DNA from: Massospora cicadina
Lineage: Eukaryota > Entomophthoromycota > Entomophthoromycetes > Entomophthorales > Entomophthoraceae
Assembly (NCBI GenBank): GCA_022478985.1
Contig: JAKSZP010000019.1
Location: 186,001 to 250,000 of the forward strand
Direction of reading: 5' to 3'
DNA length: 64,000 bases
Part shown: positions 12,000-22,870 of the stretch, piece by piece
How positions within the stretch are numbered: the stretch's first letter is position 1
Layout of the letters: each line of letters opens with the position of its first letter
Translations under genes and position numbers: made by a program
The notes under the pieces: model-generated
Told to the model about the DNA's origin: nothing
Seen by the model: only the letters and a program-made list of their open reading frames with translations
The model's database searches: none

Positions 12000-12819
12000 T
12001 CTGGGTGGTGGGCGTTGCCCATGTCCTTATTGCTTCCAGTTGGATGGATTAATGGCGTGATCATATTTGACTACCAGATTTTCAAGGAAAAAAACTTCCC
12101 CTTTGAAAAATTCACATTTTTATGGTTTCACATGCAGACCTGTGCACTGCAAGGCGGTGGCAAACGCAACCAAAACCTTCTTGTGTTTTTTTTGGTGTAG
12201 AGGAGTAGACCATGATTTCTTCAATATATGACACTGCACATGTAAAGTAAAAAAAACCTAGTGCATGATCAATGACCTTCTAAAAAAAGGCGGGGATGTT
12301 TTTAGGGCCAAACGGCATAACCCTAAACTGATTTATGACGTGGAATGTGAGAATAGCTGTCAGCTATTCTTGGACCTCCTTTATTTGGACCTGGCGGAAA
12401 GAATATACAAGTTCAAATTTTTAAAATACCTTTAACTTTGCAATTGCTTATAAGATTATGGCCTCATGTGGGAGAATGTAAAGATCCAAAACTATGCCAT
12501 AATTTAAGTGGCCATAATCCACATAAGGCCGCAGGGTGCCATCAGGATTTTGAGCGAACACTATAAGATATGTCGCCAGTAAAGTCTTTATTAACCATAC
12601 CTTGACCATCATTTCATTGATCCAAATCATCAAGGCATGACCCTTAGCGGCAGTATATAAATAGTGTGAGAAATAGATCTTAATGAGATCCACCTTTAAG
12701 CTGAAGTTAGTGTCAAACTCAGAGTGGGTTGGAAAGCAGTTTGCCTTAAGCATGTCAAAAATCTCTTTGTATGGTTCTAATAAGGATGTCATTGTGGGTA
12801 GATTAGCTACCACGCTCAA
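12000..12819 (-). pseudogene. Reverse transcriptase, G1
   Basis: The 123-codon frame 12819-12448 covers the N-terminal part: a region that lines up with LPPHRPYDHxI of chromoviruses, then FAQNPDGTLRPYVDYGHLNY, the fingers motif KKDGxLRxCVDYRxLN. The catalytic box, at about 12230-12205, reads SYIEEIMVYS where active enzymes have VYLDDIxVFS. Downstream, QCTGLHVKP and KCEFF give the palm/thumb motif. Several frame changes lie between these blocks. Confidence 0.75.
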
Positions 12820-13029
12820 GGTGAATTATTCTACTGTGGTCGCCAAAGAATTTCCTCTCACCAACGTGGGGGAGCAAGGGAATTTTGACGGAGTGATAGT
12901 AGTTCAAAATGATGAGCATATCTTACTCATGGTTGATAGTGACCTCCTATTGATACCACCATTTTAAACCCAGGATAACGGGGTAGAGCAGGTAAAGTAT
13001 TTCCAAAAATTGGTGTGAAACCAATGGTC

Positions 13030-13200
13030 ATGGGCTAAGAAATATAATGGCTTAACAGAGCTGGGTTAACAAGTACCTTAGAGGCTTCATGACGGACGCC
13101 CCTGTGGTAGCCTGGTCTAACGCTTGCGCCATCTTAAGTTCAATAAAGCTCCCCAAAGCTCCCGTGTCAATTAGAGCATTCACCACTTGCATGTATGGAT
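13030..13200 (-). pseudogene. Aspartic protease, G1
   Basis: The minus strand reads VNALIDTGALGSFIELKMAQ, with the DTG active-site triad at about 13170-13160. The context matches retropepsins (LxDTGAxxxFI). It would process the Gag-Pol polyprotein. The catalytic triad is intact but the flanking frame is interrupted. Confidence 0.7.
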
Positions 13201-13399
13201 CCAACTTTGAGTTTCACAGCGAAAAGGAAATAAAAACAATCAAATTTAGTGAAGCTGTTCAAGAAACATACTCCAGCGGTAGTATTTGCATATGAGGACA
13301 ACTTGAAGTAGTTTTGTGACTTGTTCAGAAATTGGGAAGTCATTGAAGCCACCAAGGCATATGAGAGCTGGGCTGATTTGGTCTCTGATGAATTTATTA

Positions 13400-13990
13400 A
13401 TGAGCATATTAAAACTGAGGGGTTTAGACCACTTGTCCGTTTATGTTTAATAGGCCAGGAAACCTAAAATTCTCAGGTGTTAGATTTTATGTATTTGCTT
13501 TCCTTGGTCAGAAAGTCTCTAATCAGGTTAACACCTCTGGAGTTATAAGAACATAACTATTATTTTCCCTAATTAAATAGATTAGGCCAATTTGGCTTAA
13601 AAATGGCAAAAGAGAGTAATATTTATTTGCTTAAAATCGAAATTATAATGGAGATCAGGGAGGTTACCATCCCATTTCCAAGCGCTCCAAGATAAGATCT
13701 ATAATCACAAATTGGGTGATTCTGCAACAGGCTTAGTCATCACGGTTAATAAGAATTTGCTAGCTGCATAGATTGAATTTGAACCCCAATATAGGAGGTT
13801 TTGGGCAATCAATATGTGACCACGTTAGTTGGGGATTTCCCCAATGTTAAGAGGGCTGGATATTCGTTGGGGTTATCCCTGATATTGTTTACAGCTACTT
13901 TGACAGCTCAGGTTTGATTCCTTTTATCTAGCTCATCCAAAACTCCAATTTGGGTAGGAATTACAAGAGTAGATACCAAGCCCACTGGTA
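13400..13990. other. Unassigned stretch between G1 and LINE L-B
   Basis: AT-rich sequence where gag and the 5' LTR of G1 would be expected. I see only short protein-like frames such as GDFPNVKRAGYSLGLSLILF near 13825 (+), which I do not recognise. Confidence 0.3.
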
Positions 13991-14139
13991 AATGCCATCC
14001 CTCAATCAGAGTGATCCAGCTGCTCGGTCTCTTCTCAGCTTACCTATGCAGTTAACCCAATTCACACCTCTCATGCTCCTTTTTGTGTCCAGACCCACTG
14101 CTGGCCCTGTGTGTCACCTGGAAGTATGGCTGATGTGGG

Positions 14140-15400
14140 TTGGTATGCACTTTGGTAATGGAGCACCACATATTAGCCAACGTTACAAAGCGCATTGCAT
14201 CCCTATGGGATCACCAGACCAGCCTGACAGGGAGAGTAGTGCTTGCCAACGCTATTCTCCTGTCAAAAGTAAGGTTTGCAGCTCATGCCATCGCCTTTTT
14301 ACCCCTTCTTTTCTTCTTTATATGCCCTCATAAAAGGGTGGCTTTAGTTAGGTCGCCCTCCCCCTGTGTGAATGTAGGTCCCTTTGGCCCACGCCAAATT
14401 GGAGGTATGGGCCTGCTTAACTATGTGGCCCAGGCATCCAGAAACTGGGCACATGAATTACTTCAGTAACCAACCCCACACTCCCAGCACAGCACTAGTT
14501 GCGCGCAGCACACTCCAACTTAGCCAACGCCCTCAGCCTCCGCAACCCCACCCACTCTAATTATCTTACCAATATGATATCCCACCCATCTGCTACAGGA
14601 CCGCAGAACCCCTGTCTACTTTAAAAGGATCCTCCTTAATATGAGGAGCGCATAATGGAGGATTAGTGTAAAATGCCATAATTCTCAGAGGGGTCGCCCT
14701 ATTCTCATTTCAAGCACGAAGTTCATGGGCAAGTCGTTCTGAACTATTTGGTACCAAGTTGTCCCCATACCATGACCCATATATACTACATGGACATGTT
14801 GGACATCCTGTACTCCCTTGAAACTCGGAAAGATATCTGGAAGTACACCCACCACCCTCTTTTACAGCCAAAGGTTTGTTTACATGTGTGGCGCTGCATG
14901 TATTGGGTATACTATATTGTGAGGCGGTCAAACGCTTCTCATTTTGTGTGTTGTGTGTGACCAATAGGGGACTTTGGTCCACCGCTTAGAAGAGTGTACG
15001 CCTTCACAAGCGATCTGGCGTGAGGTTCAGCCTCTTTTTCCAGGAGCGAACACAGGCTTTTAGAATGTCTAAGGACATCTTCGCCTTTTCCCTGACTTCC
15101 CCCATCCATCCATCCCTCCCTCCATTCCTCCATCCATTCCTTAGTTGTGGTTATTGCTATGTTGATGATACACATGGCTTTCCTTGAAGCCATTATAGGC
15201 TCTACTCCCACCCTCCAGGAAGCTGTGCATCACTTCCATTCACACATTACGGACCACTTCCAAGCCTGGTTTTTTGGCCTTTTGCCATCCTACTAACAAC
15301 AGTTGTTTTTTCCTGGTTCCCTATATGGTTCCCCACCCAGGACTCTTTCCTTCATATGTGCTCAGTATTAGCGCAAGCCTCTTCTCACAATGCCCCTCTT
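14140..15400 (+). pseudogene. LINE ORF2 C-terminal region with zf-RVT-like domain, L-B
   Basis: The frame 14140-14469 contains LTGRVVLANAILLSKVRF, matching the conserved GRxxLxNxVLLSxL stretch after the LINE reverse transcriptase. Further on, FVYMCGAACIG and then CVVCDQ-stop-GTLVHRLEEC (about 14945-15000) correspond to the CCHC pair of the zf-RVT-like domain seen complete in L-C. The PSQAIWREVQ segment follows. Stops are scattered through it. The function of this domain in LINEs is thought to be RNA or DNA binding. Confidence 0.7.
15098..15142 (+). repeat. CCAT/CCTC simple repeat
   Basis: About 45 bases of degenerate tetranucleotide repeat (CCATCCATCCATCCCTCCC and variants) inside the LINE L-B coding remnant. 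The corresponding part of L-C has no such run, so it expanded in this copy. Confidence 0.75.
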
Positions 15401-15705
15401 CCTTCAATTGGCGTTTCCGCTGGCAACAGGAGGCAGCTTTAGCTCCTCTGGGGTGCCTCTCGCATATCTTGGTGACTAGTGGTTGTCATATACCAGAGAA
15501 TGTACATCCCATAGTTGGCCTTCCCCTGATTAAAGTTAAATTAAATTCAAAGTATAAATTTAAGTTTTTACTTCCTGCTATCAAGTACGTGTTCAAATTG
15601 TATATAATTCTTTCAAAATAAACACACTGACTTGATGTATATAATCCCCTCTAATACCAACCAGTAAGCCTCCTTTTCTAAAGCCTAGTCAAGAGTTGTT
15701 ACCAG

Positions 15706-16525
15706 TGGGAGCTAGATAAGGTGAGCTTGTGTCTCCTCGTGGCGCAAATGGGAGAAGCTTATGGAAATATGGGTGACTAGCTAACACCAGAACCCAAAGA
15801 GGCACAATGGTTGGGTCCTGTAGTGGCCTTTAATAAGTGTGGGATGATATTGATAAATGAACTGACCTGTTCTCGTGGATTTTACCACTCTCTGAGGGGA
15901 GTATACAAGCAAGTATGGGAGAGTATGAGTCAGGCATGGTGCTGTCAAATGGCTTCTCCATGTGCTGGGTTGCGCGGGTGCAGACTCCAGGACAAGGGAG
16001 GGAAAATTTTGTTGGCTGCAATTCTGTGCGCCTGCTTACAATAAATGCAACGGTTTTCTGAGTTGGCTTGAAAATCATATAGCTGCCAGTTCAGTCAACA
16101 TGATCTGGCTGGTGGCAAAAGCAATCATGCATGTTGAAAATTGCAAATGATCTTAAAGGACATCAAGGCTTCCTGGACAAAAAGGGGCCAGAAAGCACAC
16201 TATGCTAAAAAAGCAGATGACAAAGGGAGGGCTTCAGCTTCTCCCCCCTCAGGGCCTTAAACCTGGGGTCATTGGGTCTTGTCTCCCACAAGGGAGATGA
16301 GAGTAATATAGCTTGTCCTGGATGGGCAGACGGTATGCCCAGTACTTAAACAGGGCGGGCATATGTCAATTTTGGAGTAGTACTAGCTACACTCAAATTA
16401 ATGTTGGGCTTTCATTTGGTAATAATTAGATTTGCGCATCCCTAGTGCGTTGGGTGCGGTACCCTAGGCCTTCATTCTGCAAAGTTGCCTGCACTAGGAG
16501 CCCTTTGGGGGGTTAAAAATTTCTA
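15706..16525 (+). repeat. Inverted repeat family, left arm
   Basis: This arm matches the reverse complement of 17415-18229 along its whole length, with small indels. Shared landmarks in order are AGCTAGATAAGG, TCTCCTCGTGG, GTCCTGTAGTGGCC, TGCAGACTCCAGGAC, a CTTCTCCCC/CAGGG block with TTTAAACC in the partner, and CACTAGGAG. A 77-codon frame (15811-16044) has no known motif. It could be one end of a foldback element or one of two independent inserts of the same repeat. Confidence 0.75.
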
Positions 16526-16799
16526 AAATTGCTAACAGCACTCATCCTGGTGGTCAAGGTAGGAATAATTTTAATCAAACAATATTTCCACATCTATATT
16601 CTCACAGATTTTATAGTAGAACAATCATAATGGCGATGCCATGAAGGCTGGGGATGCTGTTGTGGGTATTGGAGTATCCTCATTGGAGGCCAAGTTTTTC
16701 CTTAGTGCATTGGTTTTCTGACAAGGTGGTTATTTTCTACATAAATACAATCATTAAGCAAAAGAAAATAGGTAGACCCCTAAATTGTGAAAAAAATGC

Positions 16800-17400
16800 T
16801 CAGCCATATCCATCAGTTGGTTAAAGAATTAGAACCACTAAAAGTACCAAAGGTTTATTAACAACATAATTTGATGATGAAAACGTTTCTCTCCATAATA
16901 TTATAATCAAGGATTTCATTCCTGATTTATCTGTACAATTAATCCATACTCTAGATTCAGCAAAAAAAATTCTGAAATTTACACATTAAACACTTTATTG
17001 CAATATTCTGATAGTACATATATAACAATATAGTCAATTTTTAAGAGTATGAGAAATAATTGATAAATGAGCACCCATTTGTATCGTTTTGACCAAGTTG
17101 GTGAATCAAATGAATATTTTTCTAGACTTACTACACTGGAATGAATATGGATTGCCAGATCGGATACAAAAAGATCTTATGAAGCATACAGTGCACTGAC
17201 GTTTTGGTTTGAATTGCTGATAGTATCAGCTCCAATCATAGTATTGGCAAATAAAATTATGACAACCTCGCTGGAACAGAATTCCTGAGAAATGAAGGTG
17301 TTATATGTGATTATGAGGATAATAGCCTAACAATTTTGGGGAAACCCCTGCCCTTGGTATATTAACAGAAAGGAGAAACTCTGTTAATAACTAAGTTTAA
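16800..17400 (+). pseudogene. Gag remnant of G2
   Basis: The clearest fragment reads LLHWNEYGLPDRIQKDLMKH (about 17130-17190), which has the pattern of the Gag capsid region of gypsy elements (arginine/leucine-rich helix ending in GLPxRIKxxL). Upstream fragments such as HQLVKELEPLKVPKVY are compatible with Gag but not diagnostic. Confidence rests on position upstream of pol in the same orientation. Confidence 0.5.
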
Positions 17401-17414
17401 TTTTGTAAACATTC

Positions 17415-18229
17415 TGAGTTACAAAAGCCTCAAAGGTCTCCTAGTGTAGGCAACTTTATGGGATGAAGACCTGGAGTACTGCCCCCACCATGCTAGGGCT
17501 GCGCAAATCTAAGCACCTACATATGTGGACCTGACTGCAATTTGGCCTAGCTATCACGACCCCAAAACTGACATATGCTCGACCTGTTTAAGTTCTGGGC
17601 AGACAATCTGCACCAGCCATAACAGGCGATATGCATATCATCTCCCTAGTGGGAAAAAGACCTAATGACTCCTAGGTTTAAACCCCTGAGGGGGAGAAGC
17701 CAAAGACTTCCCCTTTATCACTTGCTTTTTATGTGGGGTGTTTCTCTCAGGCCCCTTTTTTATCCAGAAAGCCTTAGAGTCCTTTCAGTTCAAAACGCAA
17801 TTTTCTTGTATTATCAGTTTCTCCATCAGATGGATCATGCCTTCCAAAATAAAATTTAGCTGATCTTCTGATTAACTCAGAAAACTGTCATTTATTGTAG
17901 GCAGGTGAACTAAAGCATAGCCAACCAAGATTTCCCCTCCCCTGTCATGGGGTCTGCACCTGTGAAACCCCAGCTCTTGGGAAAGCCATTTGAAGGCACC
18001 ACGTCCAATTCATTCCCCCTTCCTGCCCATATTCTCCCTTTAGGTAGTGGTAGACACCTGTGAGAAGAGATCAGCAAAGTCATCACTACCATACTGCACC
18101 CCTTTTAGGCCACTACAGGACCTAACCTGTGCGCCTCTCTAGTTTATGGTGTTCGCTACTCACCCATGTTTCCATGGGCATTTTCCAGTTGCACCACGAG
18201 GAGGCCCTAGATAACCTTATCTAGCCCCC
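17415..18229 (-). repeat. Inverted repeat family, right arm
   Basis: Reverse-complement partner of 15706-16525. Near its outer end is a short perfect palindrome, TAGATAAGGTTATCTA (about 18208-18223). It lies between the Gag trace and the pol region of G2, so it was probably inserted there. A spacer of roughly 890 bp separates the arms and contains G2 Gag sequence, which argues for two separate insertions rather than a single foldback unit. Confidence 0.75.
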
Positions 18230-18839
18230 AATTTTAAAAAATAACTTACAATGGTGGCATAATTCCCATCCAATACAAGTTGGTTGAAAGAAAAATCAAG
18301 GAAATTTTGAAGCAGATTTTTGATTACCGTGGTATTAAATTGATAATAAAAATGACAAATGATACACCGTTGAGAATGCAAATATAATTAACACAGGGAT
18401 AATGCTAAAAATTACAGAGCAACTATATGAAGAATACGTCGCCCTATGTAATAAATTATGATTATAGCCTTGGTAGCTCAAGGGATTATAATTCCAGGCC
18501 ATGGTGAATCAAGGTATTATTGGCTGATATAAGCAAAATACTGTTGAAGGTGGATAAAAATTAAGTTATCACATATGCACATCTAATCCTGATGACAAAA
18601 ATTTAGAGAGATCCTTGACTTTAGAACACTATAAGAGATGGATTACATGTATATACTACTGAAAGCATTTTTATACTGGTCAATTGAGAGCAACTGGATG
18701 GGTTATTATAACATCAACAAAAGATAATGCTATGACTATTTGAGAAATCTTGGGGTCTCATTTGCCCAGGACGATCATAACCTTAGATGCGCTAAAAATT
18801 TGATCCATAAACTTGACACTGTAGAATGCCCATTAATAC

Positions 18840-19860
18840 AAATGTGACCTATCCGCTGATCCAAGGTTCTGAAGCAGAAGTTGTGAATAGATAACTAACC
18901 TGAATGAGCGTGAGCTCCTCATACCTTTGTTAAGTCCATGGGTGAGTCTAATCCTTATTGTGAAGAAAAAGGATGGATCATTTTAAGTGGTGATCAATTA
19001 CCAAATATATTAAATTTGCCAAGTAAGAATGTATCTGCTGATGAGGATAGATGCCACGCTCAAGCACCTAGGGTAATTCAAACTCTTTTTTGGAATAATT
19101 TGATCTTGGGAGCTTTGGAAGATAGACTTACCAAAAAGTATTAAGAGAAGTGTGCGATAATCACTAAACAAGGGTTATACTAACCATTGAGAATACCTCA
19201 AGGATAGGTAATGTACCGGCAACTTTCCAGAGGGAAATGGATTCTATTTTGAGTAATTTGAAATTGTCTTGCGTTTTAGTATGTTTGGTTGACATCATTT
19301 AATTCAGTATGACATTCAACAATCACCTGGAACACTTGGAGTAAGTGTTCAGATGGCTAATGATGGAAAATTTGAAGATCAAGTTGTTAAAATACCATTT
19401 CTAGAAAAAAGAGTTTGAAATTATCTGGGTTTTTTGAAAAACTCTGGTGGGTTTCAACTGCATCCACAGAAAACAATGGCCATTGAACATATTTAATCCT
19501 GTATAGTGTATATTTCGTAATTTTTTTATTTATGATGGGCTAACCTGTGGATGATACCACAAATAAAGGGGAATTTGAATGAAAGGGTAAGGAGAATAAA
19601 ATCCAGAAAATCTCCATGTGCGGCGTATGATAGGCCAGGAACTTCATGGACTGCCTTTGCTATTCGCTATCTCAGTTTGGGGCATTGGTGCACAACTCCA
19701 ACATAGCTATAATTATCCTCTACCCAACTTTTCTGTACCAGAATCAAACTCGGGTAGGCAGTGGTAGAGGGTCCATATCCTGTATAGTTTTTACAAATAA
19801 AAGATTTATTGGAATGGTCAGCTACTATCGCTAATTTATCAAAGGTTTTATAGAATTGCT
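18840..19860 (+). pseudogene. Reverse transcriptase, G2
   Basis: Recognisable blocks are PLLSPWVSLILIVKKKDGS (about 18920-18975, the fingers motif), a TKQGLYxPLRIPQG-type segment (about 19165-19205), and LKLSCVLVCLVDII near 19260-19300 where the catalytic YLDD would be. YLDD has become CLVD. The thumb/connection region reads MVSYYR then FIKGFIELLNHYFTY (19816-19880). Stops and frame changes separate each block. Confidence 0.7.
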
Positions 19861-19969
19861 GAACCACTATTTCACCTACTGAAGGATTTGAAAAAGGATT
19901 TGTGGAGAATGAGGGGGCTTAAGAAGAGTTCAATGAGCCAATACGATATCTGATGACTAGTCCTGTTCT

Positions 19970-20360
19970 GAAATAACCAATTTTTGATTGGGAGTTTATT
20001 CAAAACGATGCCTCGTTAATGACAATCAGATACATTTTAAGTCAAGTAATGAATGACAGGGAAGAGAATCTGGTGACATATGTGAGTTGAACACTTACGC
20101 CAGTGGAAAGGAACTACACCATTACGGAGCATGAATGCCTCACAGTGACATACGCCTTCAAGCAATTATGAGTGTATAATTATGGGGCACCCTTAAAGGT
20201 CGTCACTAAACACTCATTTCTACGCTGGTTGCATACTTGTAAAGAACCAGAGGACCAATTGGCTCGATGGGTTTTTAAAATTGCCAGCTTACAATTTTAA
20301 GATTATGCAAAAAGCAGGAGTAGAACATCAGAATGCTGATAGATTATCATGATTACATGC
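19970..20360 (+). pseudogene. RNase H domain, G2
   Basis: The block FDWEFIQNDASLMTIRYILS (near 19985-20045) carries the catalytic Asp in NDAS. LTPVERNYTITEHECLTVTY (near 20095-20155) carries the catalytic Glu in HECL. KVVTKHSFLRWL follows, then LARWVFKIASLQF. This is the full motif order of gypsy RNase H and one of the clearer parts of G2. Confidence 0.75.
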
Positions 20361-20559
20361 AGTTCAGATCAGTTACCAGCAAGCAAATGAACTATACCAA
20401 CAAATAATTAAAGGGAATATCATGGATAACCCCATGCAAATAAAGTGCACTTAAGAAAGTAATGAAAATCATTGAGATGATAAACTGACAGCTGTATAAA
20501 ATTGCTTGATGGAAAATCACACTTATTCCCTAAGATGTCAGAGCACTTAGAACTTATTT

Positions 20560-21250
20560 AAGCTGCAAACAAGGTCATAGGGCATGGTGGCCTAAGTAAA
20601 ACAATGGGTCATATACGCCAAAATTATTACTGGGAAAAATCAATTACAATGCCACAAATTAATTATCCTTTTGCGCGAAATGTTAGCTCCACAAGCTCCA
20701 CAAGAATGTGATGAGATACTAGATAGTACACCATGGGCTTTCTTGGCCATGGTGTCAATAGACATGATGGGACCCTTAAGTGTTAGTACTGAGGTGAGTA
20801 AAGTACATCATAGTCGTGATACACCATATAAAAAGATGGGTCAAGATTAAGACCTTAAAACTAGTAGGTCCTAAAAGCACTGCAAGATTCAAACAGGATC
20901 AAGTAGTGTACCGGCATGAATTCTTGAAAGTATTACTTGGTAATAGTGGAACCAAAGGAACATCCTATGTGATCCCAAGTATGTAAGAATTATTATGAAT
21001 CTGAGGAGTGGTGTTAGTTCCCTACTGTCCAGAAACAAATAGAATGGTAGATAGAGTCAATGGAACTCTTGGCGAAACACTGAAAAAATTGGTAGTAGTT
21101 AAAAGCTCCACTTGCGGATCTTATCTGATTTCAGTTATCTTTGCTTAAAATATCAGCTATCAAATGGTGACAGGGATAATTCCATCTGAACTCTATATAG
21201 ATGAAGAGCCTAACTACCTTCAATTTTGTATTCATAAGTGGAACCAGCTT
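20560..21250 (+). pseudogene. Integrase, G2
   Basis: GHGGLSKTMGHIRQNYYWEK (20580-20640) is the His-containing half of the zinc-binding region; the Cys pair is not readable. VSIDMMGPLSVS (about 20750-20790) holds the first Asp of the core. The rest of the core is visible only as fragments (for example KYVRIIMNL near 20980). The copy is heavily decayed. Confidence 0.6.
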
Positions 21251-21599
21251 TGGAGGATGAGTGCAGAGCGATATTTAACCTGACTAGTGAATGTCATGAT
21301 TGAATTGCATTACAGGCATTTGATATAATGTTGTTGAGAAAAATTAGAGCAAAGAAGGACAATCAAAATTAATCCAGCTCTTAAAGAGTGCCATGTGGAA
21401 GAAAGGGTAGCCTATTTCAATACCCATGGTTATGGAAGAATAGATAAGTTAGACACCTTATGGTCAGATCCATTAAAGATTATTGCCAATCTGGAAACAG
21501 ATGCTTATACTTTAAAAAATCACCAATATTTATAGTAAACTGGGTCCATACTAAATACTTAAGTATTGTATATAAGGGAAAATTTTTAATGTTCCCTTA

Positions 21600-22398
21600 G
21601 GACCTCTGAACCTACTAATAATAGGCTAATTGCCATTGTAATGATTAATAGGTATTGCTGAACCATTTTTGCTAGGTAATTTAAAAAAAGGACATTTGAA
21701 CTTTATAATATAAGTTAATTCCCGCTTCAACAACAAAAAATTATATAAGTACAAGAGATAAAGAATATATATATTACACAGGAACACATCTATAAATAAG
21801 AAATAAGAAAAAAATCAGAAAACTATATCAAAATAATATTGATTTATTTTTACACGATCAAGAATATATGGTGGTGTTCCCAACTTCCGTTGTCATGTGG
21901 GAAGAATAAGAATGTTTTATATGGGTTTAAAGTAAGCTATGAACCTTAGCAGTATCAGATTGTGTTGAAACTGGGTCTGCAATGATGTGGCACAAGAAAG
22001 GATAGTCAGAAGATTCACTCTGATTGAAAATGGAGAGCCCAGCCTGGGGGAATACAAGGACCAAGGAATTCATTGGTAAAGTCAATCAAGAAGATCTTTA
22101 AATGGCTTGGAGTCATGTAAGTCCACCCTGGTGGAATTTAGGCTTTCCAGAACATATTATTGGTGAGATTGACTTAAATTCCTGTTAAAACATGGGGCTA
22201 TAGAACTACGCTATAAGGAGGTGACGTAGATAAGAAGATGAAGAGGAAACATGCTAAGGAGAAGAGGCATGAAGAGATGCATAAAGTAAGGAAAAGAAGA
22301 TTGATTATGGTAAATTGAATCTAAACCATGCTGGATGATTTTTCTGTGAATGAAATGGCGTCTGCCTCAGAGAACTTATCTTTGCTAAAATATTCTGG
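21600..22398. other. Non-coding 3' region of G2
   Basis: AT-rich sequence between the last integrase trace and the polypurine tract. I see no domain. A purine-rich stretch at 22220-22300 (AAGATGAAGAGGAAAC and similar) is repetitive but unassigned. Confidence 0.35.
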
Positions 22399-22870
22399 TC
22401 AAGTGGGGGATGTGTTAGATTTCAGTATGCCCACATAATCCAGTTTAATTGACTATGTTATATTCTGCCTATATGCTGGGAATGACTTACCATAGTGGAT
22501 GTGGGAGTTGTATAGGTTATGGTAACTATTATTTGATCTAATTTCTTAACCTATTAACTGACTCGCTAGTTTATGATTTTGATGGATCAATGATGCTCTT
22601 TTGGGAAGGATATTTAACAATTTTTTACAAATAGTTTATTTTGGAATCTTAACTAATTTATGATTTATTGTAATGCGTGAGTTGATTGGTGTTTGTTGCC
22701 AATTGATTAGGGGTTTATTGTTAGTTGCTGGTCATTGACAGCTTTTTTTGAGGCAGCTTGCGGGTTAATCTTTTAGGCAACATGATCTTCTGTTAATGAG
22801 TAAATGTTTCAATTACCAAAATATGTTGCTAGCTTAATAAGGATAATCCTCTGGATTTGGGTGAAAACGT
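22399..22870 (+). repeat. Polypurine tract and putative 3' LTR of G2
   Basis: TCAAGTGGGGGA (22399-22410) is directly followed by TGTGTTAGATTTC, the form expected of a polypurine tract and an LTR start. It resembles the G4 arrangement (CAAGGGGGGTAA then TGTTATGATTC). No second copy was found, so the LTR end is a guess. Confidence 0.4.

Larger units (their letters stand above)
9845..13400 (-). mobile_element. Ty3/gypsy chromovirus G1, decayed
   Basis: On the minus strand the order is protease (about 13.2-13.0 kb), reverse transcriptase (12.82-12.0 kb), RNase H (11.85-11.45 kb), integrase (11.06-10.25 kb) and a chromodomain (10.01-9.85 kb). This is the chromovirus pol order. No gag is recognisable upstream of the protease, and no LTR pair was found. 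All domains contain stops or frameshifts, but the integrase has a 161-codon open frame. Its protein style is typical of fungal chromoviruses. Confidence 0.8.
14080..15535 (+). mobile_element. 3' part of LINE L-B
   Basis: A 5'-truncated LINE copy. It holds the end of the reverse transcriptase, the C-terminal zinc domain and the family 3' motif at 15501-15525 (CATCCCATAGTTGGCC then TTCCCCTGATTAAA). It is clearly homologous to L-C (62.9-64.0 kb, minus) over the whole shared part. 5' truncation is the usual outcome of target-primed reverse transcription. Confidence 0.75.
16560..22870 (+). mobile_element. Ty3/gypsy element G2, decayed and interrupted
   Basis: A plus-strand element with a Gag trace (about 16.8-17.4 kb), an 815 bp inverted-repeat arm (17.4-18.2 kb), then reverse transcriptase (18.84-19.86 kb), RNase H (19.97-20.36 kb), integrase (20.57-21.2 kb), a polypurine tract (22399-22410) and the start of a 3' LTR (22411). 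No chromodomain is visible. The left LTR was not found; it may lie under the left repeat arm. It is heavily mutated, with no frame longer than about 70 codons. Confidence 0.7.

Noticed and set aside
14710..14982. 90-codon minus frame (MDQSPLLVTHNTQNEKRLTA)
   Set aside because: Antisense to the LINE L-B C-terminal region, which is supported by its homolog L-C.
16230..16270. TTAAACC / GGTTTAAACC inside the inverted repeat arms as a Pol III B box of a tRNA-derived SINE
   Set aside because: No matching A box at the right distance and no tRNA-like fold seen; the match is to a palindromic stretch only.
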